From SIG603 sp044432645 (GTDB lineage: Bacteria; Bacillota; Clostridia; Oscillospirales; Acutalibacteraceae): a stretch of 64,000 nucleotides of DNA. The position numbers and the translations under genes were made by a program. Shown here piece by piece: positions 23,357 through 31,590 of the stretch (positions are counted from its first letter, which is position 1; each line of letters opens with the position of its first letter). The stretch is from NCBI GenBank assembly GCA_044432645.1, contig JAWXUM010000002.1, positions 1 to 64,000 on the forward strand, read 5' to 3'. The notes under the pieces are model-generated. The model had not been told where the DNA came from. It saw nothing but the letters and a program-made list of their open reading frames with translations, and did no database searches.

Positions 23357-24844
23357 ATGTCGCTTATAAATATTACTAATTTAACATTTGCCTATGACGG
23401 CAGCTATGATAATATATTTGAAAATGTTTCTTTTCAAATTGATACTGACTGGAAACTAGGTTTTACCGGTAGAAATGGTAGAGGAAAAACAACTTTTTTA
23501 AATTTGCTACTAGAAAAATATACTTATAAAGGAAAAATTTCTAAATCTGTTAATTTTGAATATTTTCCTTTTGAAATTAAAGATAAAACTTTAGATACAA
23601 TTGATATTGTTAATAATTTATCTGGTGAATATGAACTTTGGGAGTTTATGAAAGAACTATCTTTACTTGATGTCGATGACGAAGTTTTATGGCGACCATT
23701 TAATACTCTGTCAAACGGAGAACAAACAAAAGTTTTAATTGCAGCACTTTTTATAAAAGAAAATAGTTTTTTATTAATCGACGAACCTACCAACCATTTA
23801 GACACTGTAGCTAGAAAAAATTTAAGCAAATATCTTAAAACCAAAAAAGGCTATATTTTAGTTTCGCATGATAGAACTTTCTTAGACGGTTGCGTCGACC
23901 ATATTCTTTCCGTTAACAAATCTAATATTGAAATTCAAAAAGGTAATTTTTCTTCGTGGTACTACAACAAAGAATTGCAAGATAACTTTGAGTTGGCTGA
24001 AAATTACAAGATAAAAAAAGAGATTAGCAGACTTTCTAAAACTATAAAAGAAAAATCTGATTGGTCAAATAAAGCTGAAAGCAGTAAAATTGGAATTGAC
24101 CCTAGAAAAGTTGACAATAAACACGGATACATGCCAACTCAAGCTGCAAAATCTAAAAAAATGATGGCACGTTCTAAAGCTATTGAAAAAAGGTATAACA
24201 AAAATTTGGAAGAAAAATCTGGTTTGCTTAAAAATATTGAAGACAAGGCTGACTTAATTGTTAGACCACTAGACCATTTTAAAAATAATCTTATTTCATT
24301 TAATAATGTTTCAATTAACTACGGCGAAAAAATTGTTTGTACTAATGTAAATTTTGATGTACAAAAACACGAACGTGTGGCTTTGCATGGTAAAAACGGA
24401 TGTGGTAAATCAAGTATATTAAAGCTTATTATTGGTGATGGTATTTCCTATACTGGTAGTTTTATAAAAGCTAGTAATTTAATCGTTTCGTATATTTCTC
24501 AAGATACATCATTTTTAAAAGGAAATTTAAGCGAATATGCTTATGAAAATAAAATAGATGAAACTATTTTTAAAACTAACTTAAGACAATTAGGCTTTGA
24601 TAGAGTTCAATTTGAAAAAGATATGGAAGATTTTAGTGGTGGACAAAAGAAAAAAGTTCTAATAGCAAAAACCTTATGCGAACAAGCTCACCTATATGTT
24701 TGGGATGAACCACTGAACTTTATAGATGTAATTTCAAGAATTCAAATTGAAGAATTAATTGAAAATTATAAACCAACTCTATTATTTGTAGAACATGACA
24801 GCGCTTTTAGCGAAAATATTTCTACTAAAAGAATAATATTATAA
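23357..24844 (+). CDS. ABC-F ribosome-protection protein, Lsa/CplR-like
   Basis: 495 aa from ATG 23357, after AAGGAGA. Two ATPase domains: Walker A GRNGRGKTT with signature LSNGEQTK and Walker B LLIDEPTNHLD; then Walker A GKNGCGKSS with FSGGQKKKV and VWDEPLNFID. The second Walker B with DEPLNFID is typical of Lsa/CplR proteins, which dislodge lincosamides, streptogramin A and pleuromutilins from the ribosome. The basic interdomain linker (about residues 205-300) forms the drug-site arm. There are no membrane segments. Spectrum must be tested. It has its own promoter and attenuator. Confidence 0.9.
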   Translation: MSLINITNLTFAYDGSYDNIFENVSFQIDTDWKLGFTGRNGRGKTTFLNLLLEKYTYKGKISKSVNFEYFPFEIKDKTLDTIDIVNNLSGEYELWEFMKELSLLDVDDEVLWRPFNTLSNGEQTKVLIAALFIKENSFLLIDEPTNHLDTVARKNLSKYLKTKKGYILVSHDRTFLDGCVDHILSVNKSNIEIQKGNFSSWYYNKELQDNFELAENYKIKKEISRLSKTIKEKSDWSNKAESSKIGIDPRKVDNKHGYMPTQAAKSKKMMARSKAIEKRYNKNLEEKSGLLKNIEDKADLIVRPLDHFKNNLISFNNVSINYGEKIVCTNVNFDVQKHERVALHGKNGCGKSSILKLIIGDGISYTGSFIKASNLIVSYISQDTSFLKGNLSEYAYENKIDETIFKTNLRQLGFDRVQFEKDMEDFSGGQKKKVLIAKTLCEQAHLYVWDEPLNFIDVISRIQIEELIENYKPTLLFVEHDSAFSENISTKRIIL

Positions 24845-24898
24845 TAGAAAGTTTTAACAAAATTGATTATAAATCTTTACTTTATGACATTGATATTG

Positions 24899-24904
24899 TA
24901 TAAT
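24899..24904 (+). promoter_or_regulatory. -10 box of the glucokinase promoter
   Basis: TATAAT at 24899-24904 with a weak TTTACT 17 bases upstream; the glucokinase ATG lies 34 bases downstream after AAGGAG. Confidence 0.5.
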
Positions 24905-24937
24905 GTTTATAAACTTTTAATTTTAAGGAGAGTATAT

Positions 24938-25882
24938 ATGTATTGTTTAGGTATTGATATTGGAGGTACTAACATTGCGGTTGGTATCGTTGATGATGAA
25001 ATGAAAATTATTGCTAAAGCTAGCAATAAAACCCCTGTCCCTTGCACTGAAGAAATCTTTTGCGACGCTGTTGCAGCCACTGCAAACGAGGCTTTAGTTA
25101 ACGCTGGATTAAATCTTTCACAAATTAAGCAAATTGGTATTGGTTGTCCGGGAACTGCAAACAAAGATTTAGGTGTAATTGAATATGCAAATAACCTTGG
25201 TTTTAAAGATTTTGAAATCAGTAAAATGATGGGCGAAAGACTTCCTAACACTCCAATTATTCTTGAAAATGATGCTAACGCCGCTGCTTATGGCGAATAT
25301 AAAGCTGGTGCTTTAACAGGTGCTAAAAACGGTGTAGCTGTAACTTTAGGTACTGGTGTTGGTGGTGGAATTATTGTTGACGGTAAAGTTTACACAGGTT
25401 TTAACTTCTCAGCTGGAGAACTTGGACATACTGTTATGGTTGTAGACGGAAGACCTTGTACCTGTGGCAGACTTGGATGTTTCGAAGCTTATGCTTCAGC
25501 TTCTGGCTTGATTTTAACTACTAAAGAATATATGATTAAAGACCAATATTCTAAAATGTGGGAAATTGTAGGTGGCGACATTAATAAAGTTAACGGACGT
25601 ACTTCTTTCGATGCTATGAGAGCTGGGGACAAATCTGCTAAAAAAGTTGTTGACGAATTTATCAAGTATTTGGCTATTGGTTTATCTAACATTATTAATA
25701 CATTCCAGCCAGAAACACTTTGTATCGGTGGTGGTATTTGCAACGAGGGCGAAACTTTGCTTGCTCCTATTAGAGAAATTTGCAACAACGAAACTTATAT
25801 TGCTTCACACAGAACTACTATCTGCAAAGCTGCACTTGGTAACGATGCAGGTATAATTGGTGCTGCCTTATTAGGATTATAA
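24938..25882 (+). CDS. glcK: ROK-family glucokinase
   Basis: 314 aa from ATG 24938, after AAGGAGAG; upstream in-frame codons lack a site. It phosphorylates glucose with ATP. The N-terminal phosphate loop is LGIDIGGTNIAVG. LENDANAAAYGEY carries the catalytic Asp. GELGHT plus CTCGRLGCFEAYAS is the ROK signature with its zinc-binding His and Cys. No helix-turn-helix is present, so it is an enzyme and not a ROK repressor. galM follows, giving a small hexose-use cluster. Confidence 0.93.
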   Translation: MYCLGIDIGGTNIAVGIVDDEMKIIAKASNKTPVPCTEEIFCDAVAATANEALVNAGLNLSQIKQIGIGCPGTANKDLGVIEYANNLGFKDFEISKMMGERLPNTPIILENDANAAAYGEYKAGALTGAKNGVAVTLGTGVGGGIIVDGKVYTGFNFSAGELGHTVMVVDGRPCTCGRLGCFEAYASASGLILTTKEYMIKDQYSKMWEIVGGDINKVNGRTSFDAMRAGDKSAKKVVDEFIKYLAIGLSNIINTFQPETLCIGGGICNEGETLLAPIREICNNETYIASHRTTICKAALGNDAGIIGAALLGL

Positions 25883-25936
25883 TTCCTTTTAATATATTAT
25901 TTTTATACCGAGATTACGGTAGAACGGAGAATTTAT

Positions 25937-26980
25937 ATGAGCATAAAAAAAACTAGTTTTGGTAAATTACCATGTGGAAAAGAAGTAGACTGCTATATAA
26001 TGAAAAATGCTAGTGGCGCTGAACTTCATGTTTTAAACTATGGTTTAAGAGTTCAAACTTTATTAGTACCTGATAAAAACGGAAAACTTACTGACGTTGT
26101 TTTAGGCTATGATAGCATCGACAATTATTTAGGTGCAGATTACCAAGGTGCATTTGTTGGTAGATATGCAAATCGTATCGGCGATGCTACTTTTAGTATT
26201 GGTAATGAAACATATGTTTTAGACAAAAATGACAATGAAAACAGCCTACATGGCGGACCTACTGGTTATCATCAACATTTATGGAACGTACAAAGTATTA
26301 ATGACGGTGACGAACCTAAAATGACTTTTATGCACACAAGCCCTGACGGTCACGAAGGCTTCCCTGGAAATTTAGAGCTTGAAATTACATATACTTTGAC
26401 AAAAACTAACGAAGTTGTTTTTGAGTACAGCGCTAAAACTGATAAAGCTACTCCGTTCAACCCAACTAATCACTCTTTCTTTAATCTATCTGGTGACCAT
26501 AACAAAGAAGTTGATGAAGTATTTTTAACTATTAATTCTACTAAATCAACTGAGGTTGCAGAAAACTTAATTCCAAACGGAAATATTGTTTCTATCGCTG
26601 GCACTGTTTTAGATTTTAGCAAAGGTAAAAAAATTGGACAAGATATTCATTCTACCGAAAAAGTCGTTGCAATGTGTCAAGGTTTTGACCACAACTATTG
26701 CGTAGATGGTGAGAGTTTTAGAACTATGGCTAAAGCTTTTGACCAAACAACTGGAATTAGTATGGAAGTTTTATCTGACATGCCTGGTATTCAACTTTAC
26801 ACTTTTAACGGTGGAAATGGCAACACAGGTAAAAAAGGTGCTATTATGGGCGACCATACAGCTTTCTGCTTAGAAACTCAATTCTATCCAGATTCAGTAA
26901 ACAAACCAAGTTTCCCTTACTCACCTGTTACTCCAAGTGCTCCATTCTACTCTAAAACTGTATATAAATTTTCAAATTAA
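25937..26980 (+). CDS. galM: Aldose 1-epimerase (galactose mutarotase)
   Basis: 347 aa. It interconverts alpha and beta anomers of glucose or galactose. Visible: GRYANRIGDATF near residue 75, NSLHGG (catalytic-domain signature), NPTNHSFFNLSG with a catalytic His, and the Glu in CLETQFYPDS near the C-terminus. The order matches GalM of the Leloir pathway. It lies 54 bases after glcK and 11 bases before the Nudix gene. galK and galT are not in the window. Confidence 0.95.
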   Translation: MSIKKTSFGKLPCGKEVDCYIMKNASGAELHVLNYGLRVQTLLVPDKNGKLTDVVLGYDSIDNYLGADYQGAFVGRYANRIGDATFSIGNETYVLDKNDNENSLHGGPTGYHQHLWNVQSINDGDEPKMTFMHTSPDGHEGFPGNLELEITYTLTKTNEVVFEYSAKTDKATPFNPTNHSFFNLSGDHNKEVDEVFLTINSTKSTEVAENLIPNGNIVSIAGTVLDFSKGKKIGQDIHSTEKVVAMCQGFDHNYCVDGESFRTMAKAFDQTTGISMEVLSDMPGIQLYTFNGGNGNTGKKGAIMGDHTAFCLETQFYPDSVNKPSFPYSPVTPSAPFYSKTVYKFSN

Positions 26981-26991
26981 GAGGCTATAAT

Positions 26992-27402
26992 ATGTTGCAC
27001 GAAAAATCTTGTGGAGCTATTATACATAGAATTTATAATGGCGAAATGCAATTTTTGATAATTAAACATAGTAATGGTGGGCATTGGTCTTTTCCAAAAG
27101 GTCATGTGGAAAACAACGAAAGCGAAGAACAAACTGCAATCAGAGAAATTTTTGAAGAAACTGGTTTGAACGCTGAACTCGATACAGGTTTTAGGAAAAT
27201 TATTTCCTATTCTCCGTATAAAGGCTGTGTAAAAGATGTAGTATTCTTTAGTGCTACAGCTGATGACACAGTACCAGTTGCTCAAATAAGCGAAGTCGAT
27301 AAAATTGTATGGCTGAATAAATTAGATGCTTTTAATAGAATTAGTTATACGAGCTATAAAAATTTACTCATTTCTTGTATAAAATACCTTAATTGTAAAT
27401 AG
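26992..27402 (+). CDS. Nudix hydrolase (diadenosine tetraphosphatase-like)
   Basis: 136 aa. The Nudix box runs from Gly37 to Leu59 (GHVENNESEEQ, then TAIREIFEETGL), a perfect match to G-x5-E-x7-REUxEExGU. The N-terminus MLHEKSCGAIIHRI resembles the Ap4A-hydrolase subgroup common in Firmicutes. Substrate is inference. Last gene of the glcK-galM-Nudix run. Confidence 0.9.
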   Translation: MLHEKSCGAIIHRIYNGEMQFLIIKHSNGGHWSFPKGHVENNESEEQTAIREIFEETGLNAELDTGFRKIISYSPYKGCVKDVVFFSATADDTVPVAQISEVDKIVWLNKLDAFNRISYTSYKNLLISCIKYLNCK

Positions 27403-27404
27403 CA

Positions 27405-27436
27405 AAAAATCCTCCCTTAAAAAGGAGGATTTTTTA
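27405..27436. terminator. Bidirectional terminator
   Basis: AAAAATCCTCC (27405-27415) pairs with GGAGGATTTTT (27424-27434), with T-runs in both directions, between the convergent Nudix and pduL genes. Confidence 0.9.
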
Positions 27437-27452
27437 GAATTATTATTTTTAA

Positions 27453-28019
27453 CTAAACTATAATTTCGCCCTCAACTGTACCTGGTAAAGCAGCAGCGTT
27501 AGATTCGTCTGTATCTACATGCATAGCAGAAAAATAAGCTGGGTTAACTCTAGCTACAACATCACCATAAACTAAAGACCTGCCGTTGTAATCAACTTTA
27601 ACAGAAATAATTTGTTTATCTACAACACCTGCTTCGGCAGCTTGTGCTTCGTTTAAGTGAACATGTCTTTTAGCTACAATAACGCCCTGTGCTAGTTCTA
27701 CTGTTCCTTTAGAACCTTTTAATGTACATGGTGCTGAGCCTTCTAAATCGCCTGATTCTCTAATTGGAGCACTAACACCAATTTTTCTAGCATCTGTCAT
27801 TGCGATTTCTACTTGAGTTACTGGACGTGTTGGGCCTAAAATTGTCATCATAAGTGAGCCTTTAGGGCCTACAACTTCAACTTTAAAGCTAGTTGCATAT
27901 TGTCCAGGTTGTGACAATTCTTTTCTATTGTCTAAAACTGCGTCTTCTCCGAAAAGAATTTTTAAATCTGCATCTGAAACGTGTAAATGACGTGCAGAAG
28001 TTTCTACCATTACTTTCAT
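27453..28019 (-). CDS. pduL: Phosphate propanoyl/acetyltransferase, PduL type
   Basis: 188 aa from ATG 28019, after GGAGG; an ATG at 28034 would overlap that site. PduL interconverts acyl-CoA and acyl phosphate. The zinc-binding His motifs RHLHVS (15-20 region) and KRHVHLNEAQA are present, as is the internal duplication of the family. There is no N-terminal encapsulation peptide and no microcompartment gene nearby, so it is probably a cytosolic phosphotransacetylase replacing Pta, working with the acetate kinase at 33 kb. Confidence 0.93.
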   Translation of the reverse strand: MKVMVETSARHLHVSDADLKILFGEDAVLDNRKELSQPGQYATSFKVEVVGPKGSLMMTILGPTRPVTQVEIAMTDARKIGVSAPIRESGDLEGSAPCTLKGSKGTVELAQGVIVAKRHVHLNEAQAAEAGVVDKQIISVKVDYNGRSLVYGDVVARVNPAYFSAMHVDTDESNAAALPGTVEGEIIV

Positions 28020-28125
28020 TATGTATTCCTCCAAATTAATTGAATTTTAATATATTATACATCTAAATTTATTAAAATTCAAGAAATTTATACAAATAAA
28101 TTAAACTTTACAAAAGGAGTGTAAA

Positions 28126-28698
28126 ATGCATACTTTAGATATTCTTAAATCTCATTGCGAAAACTGCACAGATTGTCCTCTTTGTGAAACAAGACATAAC
28201 ATTGTTTTTGGAACAGGTAATCCTTATTCCAAAATTATGTTTATAGGCGAAGCACCTGGCGAAAAAGAAGATTTAACTGCTTTGCCTTTTGTTGGACGAG
28301 GGGGAATTCTTCTTGATGAACTGATAGCTGAAATTGGCTTATATCGTGACAAAAATATATATATTGCAAATTCTGTTAAATGTAGACCTCCAAAAAATCG
28401 TGACCCTTCCACTTCTGAACAAAAAACTTGTTTACACTGGCTAGAAAAACAAATTGAAATAATAGACCCTAAAATTATTGTTTGTGTTGGAAGAATTTCA
28501 GCTATGCGATTTATTAAAAAAGATATAAAAATCATGAAAGAACATGGTCAATTTTTTGAAAAAGACGGTCGACTTTACATGCCAGTACTACACCCTGCTG
28601 CTATACTTAGAAATATCAATAATAAACCTTTAGCCAGAGAAGATTTTAAATTACTAGAAAATAAAATCAATGAACTCGAATTGCTATTTAATATTTAA
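28126..28698 (+). CDS. Uracil-DNA glycosylase, family 4 (Fe-S)
   Basis: 190 aa. It removes uracil from DNA. The 4Fe-4S ligands are probably Cys14 and Cys17 (CTDCPLCETR), Cys86 (VKCRPPKNR) and Cys102. The active-site motif GEAPGEKED (41-49) and HPAAILRN near the C-terminus fit the family. Divergent from pduL across about 100 bases. The ATG follows AAAAGGAGTG. Confidence 0.94.
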   Translation: MHTLDILKSHCENCTDCPLCETRHNIVFGTGNPYSKIMFIGEAPGEKEDLTALPFVGRGGILLDELIAEIGLYRDKNIYIANSVKCRPPKNRDPSTSEQKTCLHWLEKQIEIIDPKIIVCVGRISAMRFIKKDIKIMKEHGQFFEKDGRLYMPVLHPAAILRNINNKPLAREDFKLLENKINELELLFNI

Positions 28699-28721
28699 AC
28701 TTTACATATTGCTATGGTATT

Positions 28722-28741
28722 GGAGGGGGTTCCACCCCTCC
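28722..28741. repeat. GGAGGGG/CCCCTCC hairpin after the UDG gene
   Basis: GGAGGGG (28722-28728) pairs with CCCCTCC (28735-28741). It could help end the UDG transcript, but only mixed bases (TTAAAG) follow, so a terminator is not certain. Confidence 0.45.
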
Positions 28742-28763
28742 TTAAAGTTACATATAACACTTT

Positions 28764-28857
28764 GTAGGGCATGAAGTCCTACACTACAGAGTTTAATGTT
28801 TTATAAAGCTTTAGTATTAACACAATAGTAGGAAACACATAAAATGCGTTCCCTACT
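28764..28857. repeat. Intergenic palindromic repeats (GTAGG family)
   Basis: Two palindromes: GTAGG...CCTAC at 28764-28782, and AGTAGG...CCTACT at 28827-28857 whose interior ATGCGTTCCCTAC also appears before dapA (GATGCGTTCCCTAC). No reading frame crosses them. Confidence 0.6.
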
Positions 28858-28864
28858 TAAAAGC

Positions 28865-29263
28865 TTAAACTTCTTGTGCTATTTCAGGTTCTGGTTCTTC
28901 TTGTGCTTTTGTTTCTTCTACCTCTTTAGTATCTTCTGCTTCTACTGTTTCTTCTGCTACTTTACAAGTTGCAGCTAAATCCACTGTATCTTCCATTTTC
29001 ATAGAAATTAACATTTGATTTTTGATAACATCTCTAAGCATTTTTTTAGCTGAACTGTTTACTTCCATAATTTGTTCTAAGGAAGCAGCTCCGTCTGCTG
29101 TTTCTAAAGTACCAAGTGCATATTGGATTTTTTCTGCCTCTGCATTCACTATGTGTGCAAGGCTCAATTCTTCCATACCAATTGAAGATAAAATAATATT
29201 TACAGCGTCATCTCTTGTCACTGCTATTTGCGGATTTAGATTTGGAATTGAAGGCATACTCAT
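28865..29263 (-). CDS. Conserved hypothetical protein with acidic tail
   Basis: 132 aa. The N-terminal 85 residues (PNLNPQIAVTRDDAVNIILSSIGMEELSLAHIVNAEAEKIQ) look like a two-helix domain that I remember from small Firmicutes proteins often annotated only as hypothetical, sometimes near collagen-like or spore-surface genes. The last 45 residues are Glu/Thr/Val-rich and low in complexity, probably disordered. There is no signal peptide or membrane segment. Function not known; spore-surface association is a guess. The ATG follows AGGGGAAAT on the minus strand. Confidence 0.7.
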   Translation of the reverse strand: MSMPSIPNLNPQIAVTRDDAVNIILSSIGMEELSLAHIVNAEAEKIQYALGTLETADGAASLEQIMEVNSSAKKMLRDVIKNQMLISMKMEDTVDLAATCKVAEETVEAEDTKEVEETKAQEEPEPEIAQEV

Positions 29264-29373
29264 AATAAATTTCCCCTAATTAAATATTTATTGATTTCTC
29301 TTTTTATTATATGTTATCCAAAGTTTTTGGTTACACTAATATACGAATTTAAACTTAAGTGTACCTTAAAATC

Positions 29374-29402
29374 TTGACACTTCACTACAAAACTGTTATT
29401 AT
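29374..29402 (+). promoter_or_regulatory. Promoter of murT-gatD
   Basis: TTGACA (29374-29379), a 17-base spacer and TATTAT (29397-29402); near-consensus. The MurT start codon lies 29 bases downstream. Confidence 0.85.
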
Positions 29403-29431
29403 TAACTCTATAAGTATACAAAAGAGGTGGT

Positions 29432-30820
29432 TTGAGCTTAGCTCTTATTATGAAAAAGAATTTACGTTTTTATTTAGCTTTATATTTTTCTAAATCTACA
29501 GCTAGATTTATGAAGTTATTAGGCAAAAAAGCAACATCAATGCCTGGTTCTTGGGCTTTGATTATTTGTCCTGATTTTTTAGACCGTATAGATAAACCAG
29601 AAAAGATTTATGGTATAACAGGAACAAACGGTAAGACTACTGTTACGAATATGATAATTGATATTTTAGAAAATCTTGGTGCAGATTTTGTTTGCAACAG
29701 AGAAGGTTCAAATGTTCCAACTGGTATTGCTACTGTTCTTATTAAAAACAGCACCTTAACTGGTAAAATGAAGAAAAACATGGCTGTATTCGAACTTGAC
29801 GAAAGAAGTGCAGCGAGAATGTTTCCATATTTAAAGATTGATACTTTACTTGTTATTAATCTTTTTAGGGATTCTTTTAAAAGAAATGCTCATGTTGAAT
29901 ATATTTATAATATTTTAAACAGTACGATTTCACCAGATATTAAGTTAATTGTTAATGGCGATGACCCAATGTGCGTTAAGCTTGGTACTCAAGAAAAACT
30001 GTATTACGGAATGCTTCCACAGGAGTTTGAATCTGGTGAATTTATCAATATAGTTCGTGACGGTGCAGTTTGCCCAAATTGCTCTGCTCCACTAACTTAT
30101 GACTTTACAAGGTATAATCACGTTGGTATTTATCATTGTGATAATTGTGGATACTTTCCTGCTAAACAAGACTTTGTTGCAGTTAAAGCTGACCTTAAAA
30201 ATAGAACACTTGATACTGTTATAAAAGGCTCACCTTATACATTTAGATTAGTTGATGAAAATCCACACAACATTTATAATGAGCTTTCTGCTATTTCTTA
30301 TGTTCATGAAATGGGTTATAGTCTTGATGAAATTGATAAAGCTATTAACAACCTTAAAGTTGCTGAAAGTAGGCTTATTTCCACCGAAGTTAATGGAAAA
30401 ACTGTAGCACGTATAATTGCAAAAGGTCAAAACCCTGTTGCTTCTTCTCGTTCTTTTGAAAGTGTTAAAACCTTTAACGGAAAAAAATGTTTGGTTTTAA
30501 TCTTAGATGACCACGAAGATGCTGGTAAATCTGTTGAAAATATTTCTTGGTATTTTGATACTGATTTTGAATTTTTAAACGACCCTTCTGTTAATCAAGT
30601 TATTGTTGAAGGAACTCGTAATTTAGATGTTTTAGTTAGACTTTTAATGGCTGGAATGGACAGAGATATTATTAAATGTGTTAGAGGAACCGAAAAAATC
30701 AAGGATACTATTGACTACGAAATATCTGACACTTTTATTGTGTATCATCACACACACAGGTATTACACATCTGAACCAGTTAGAGTTGACATTATCGAAA
30801 AAATTAAGGAGATGAAATAA
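29432..30820 (+). CDS. murT: MurT, ligase subunit of lipid II amidation
   Basis: 462 aa from TTG 29432, close behind GAGGTGG; ATG 29450 is an alternative. MurT activates the alpha-carboxyl of D-Glu in lipid II so that GatD-derived ammonia forms D-isoglutamine. It is a Mur-ligase relative: ATP loop GITGTNGKTT (61-70), a zinc ribbon Cys214/Cys217/Cys236/Cys239 that marks MurT, and a C-terminal DUF1727 domain. GatD follows after one base. Confidence 0.93.
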   Translation: MSLALIMKKNLRFYLALYFSKSTARFMKLLGKKATSMPGSWALIICPDFLDRIDKPEKIYGITGTNGKTTVTNMIIDILENLGADFVCNREGSNVPTGIATVLIKNSTLTGKMKKNMAVFELDERSAARMFPYLKIDTLLVINLFRDSFKRNAHVEYIYNILNSTISPDIKLIVNGDDPMCVKLGTQEKLYYGMLPQEFESGEFINIVRDGAVCPNCSAPLTYDFTRYNHVGIYHCDNCGYFPAKQDFVAVKADLKNRTLDTVIKGSPYTFRLVDENPHNIYNELSAISYVHEMGYSLDEIDKAINNLKVAESRLISTEVNGKTVARIIAKGQNPVASSRSFESVKTFNGKKCLVLILDDHEDAGKSVENISWYFDTDFEFLNDPSVNQVIVEGTRNLDVLVRLLMAGMDRDIIKCVRGTEKIKDTIDYEISDTFIVYHHTHRYYTSEPVRVDIIEKIKEMK

Positions 30821-30821
30821 T

Positions 30822-31553
30822 ATGAAAATTGAAATTTTATACCCTGAAGTTTGTAATTTATTCGGTGATTTAGCCAACATGAGATATTTAAAATTATGTT
30901 TACCACAGGCAGAGTTTATCCACACTTCGCTAAACCAAAAGCCAAAATTTTTTGATGAAAATATAGATTTGGTTTATATGGGGCCAACAACAGAAAATTA
31001 TCAAGAAAAAATTATTGATATTTTTATGCCTTATAAAGATGCTCTAAAAGAAAAAATTGACAGCGGAGTTCACTTTTTATTCGTTGGAAATACACTTGAA
31101 ATTTTAGGGAATTATATTGAAACTCCTGATGGCGACAGAATTAAATGTCTTGGATTAATTGACATGTACGCTGAACAAAATTTCAAAGAACGTCACAACA
31201 GTAAATGCGAGGGTAAACTCGATAACTTATCCCCTATTTTAGGGTTTAAAACACAATTCACTGATTGCTACCCTGCAAATGACAACAATGCTTTATTTGG
31301 GGTTGTAAAAGGTCAAGGAATGAATACGGAGTGCAATTTTGAAGGAATAAGAATTAACAATTTTTTTGGAACGTACTACTTAGGACCTCTTTTAATTATG
31401 AACCCTGATTTTACTAAGTATTTTCTTAAAAGCTTAGGAATTCAAAACCCCGTATTAGCGTTTGAAGAAGATGTTCAAGCAGCATATGATTTCAAGTTAA
31501 AAGAATTTAACGATTACGTTGCAGTAAAACCAGAAAAATATAAATTTATGTAA
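30822..31553 (+). CDS. gatD: GatD-like glutamine amidotransferase, catalytic residues missing
   Basis: 243 aa, CobB/CobQ-type class I amidotransferase fold, adjacent to murT. In GatD the nucleophilic Cys lies in a CGGxQxLG-type motif and the catalytic His in GTYLHGPLL. Here the corresponding segments are FLFVGNTLEILG (Gly89 at the Cys position) and GTYYLGPLL (Leu187 at the His position). No other Cys sits at the nucleophile elbow. Glutaminase activity by the usual mechanism is unlikely. It may be a structural partner of MurT that uses free ammonia, or a degenerate homologue. The operon position still supports a GatD relationship. Confidence 0.85.
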   Translation: MKIEILYPEVCNLFGDLANMRYLKLCLPQAEFIHTSLNQKPKFFDENIDLVYMGPTTENYQEKIIDIFMPYKDALKEKIDSGVHFLFVGNTLEILGNYIETPDGDRIKCLGLIDMYAEQNFKERHNSKCEGKLDNLSPILGFKTQFTDCYPANDNNALFGVVKGQGMNTECNFEGIRINNFFGTYYLGPLLIMNPDFTKYFLKSLGIQNPVLAFEEDVQAAYDFKLKEFNDYVAVKPEKYKFM

Positions 31554-31590
31554 AAAAAAGCACCTCATTTTAATAACGAGGTGCTTTTTT
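31554..31590. terminator. Bidirectional terminator
   Basis: AAAAAAGCACCTC (31554-31566) pairs with GAGGTGCTTTTTT (31578-31590), between convergent gatD and a MATE gene whose stop codon starts at 31592. Confidence 0.92.

Noticed and set aside
24863..24937. A 25-residue extension of the glucokinase.
   Set aside because: It spans the -10 box and lacks a ribosome site; the ROK fold starts at MYCLGIDIGGT.
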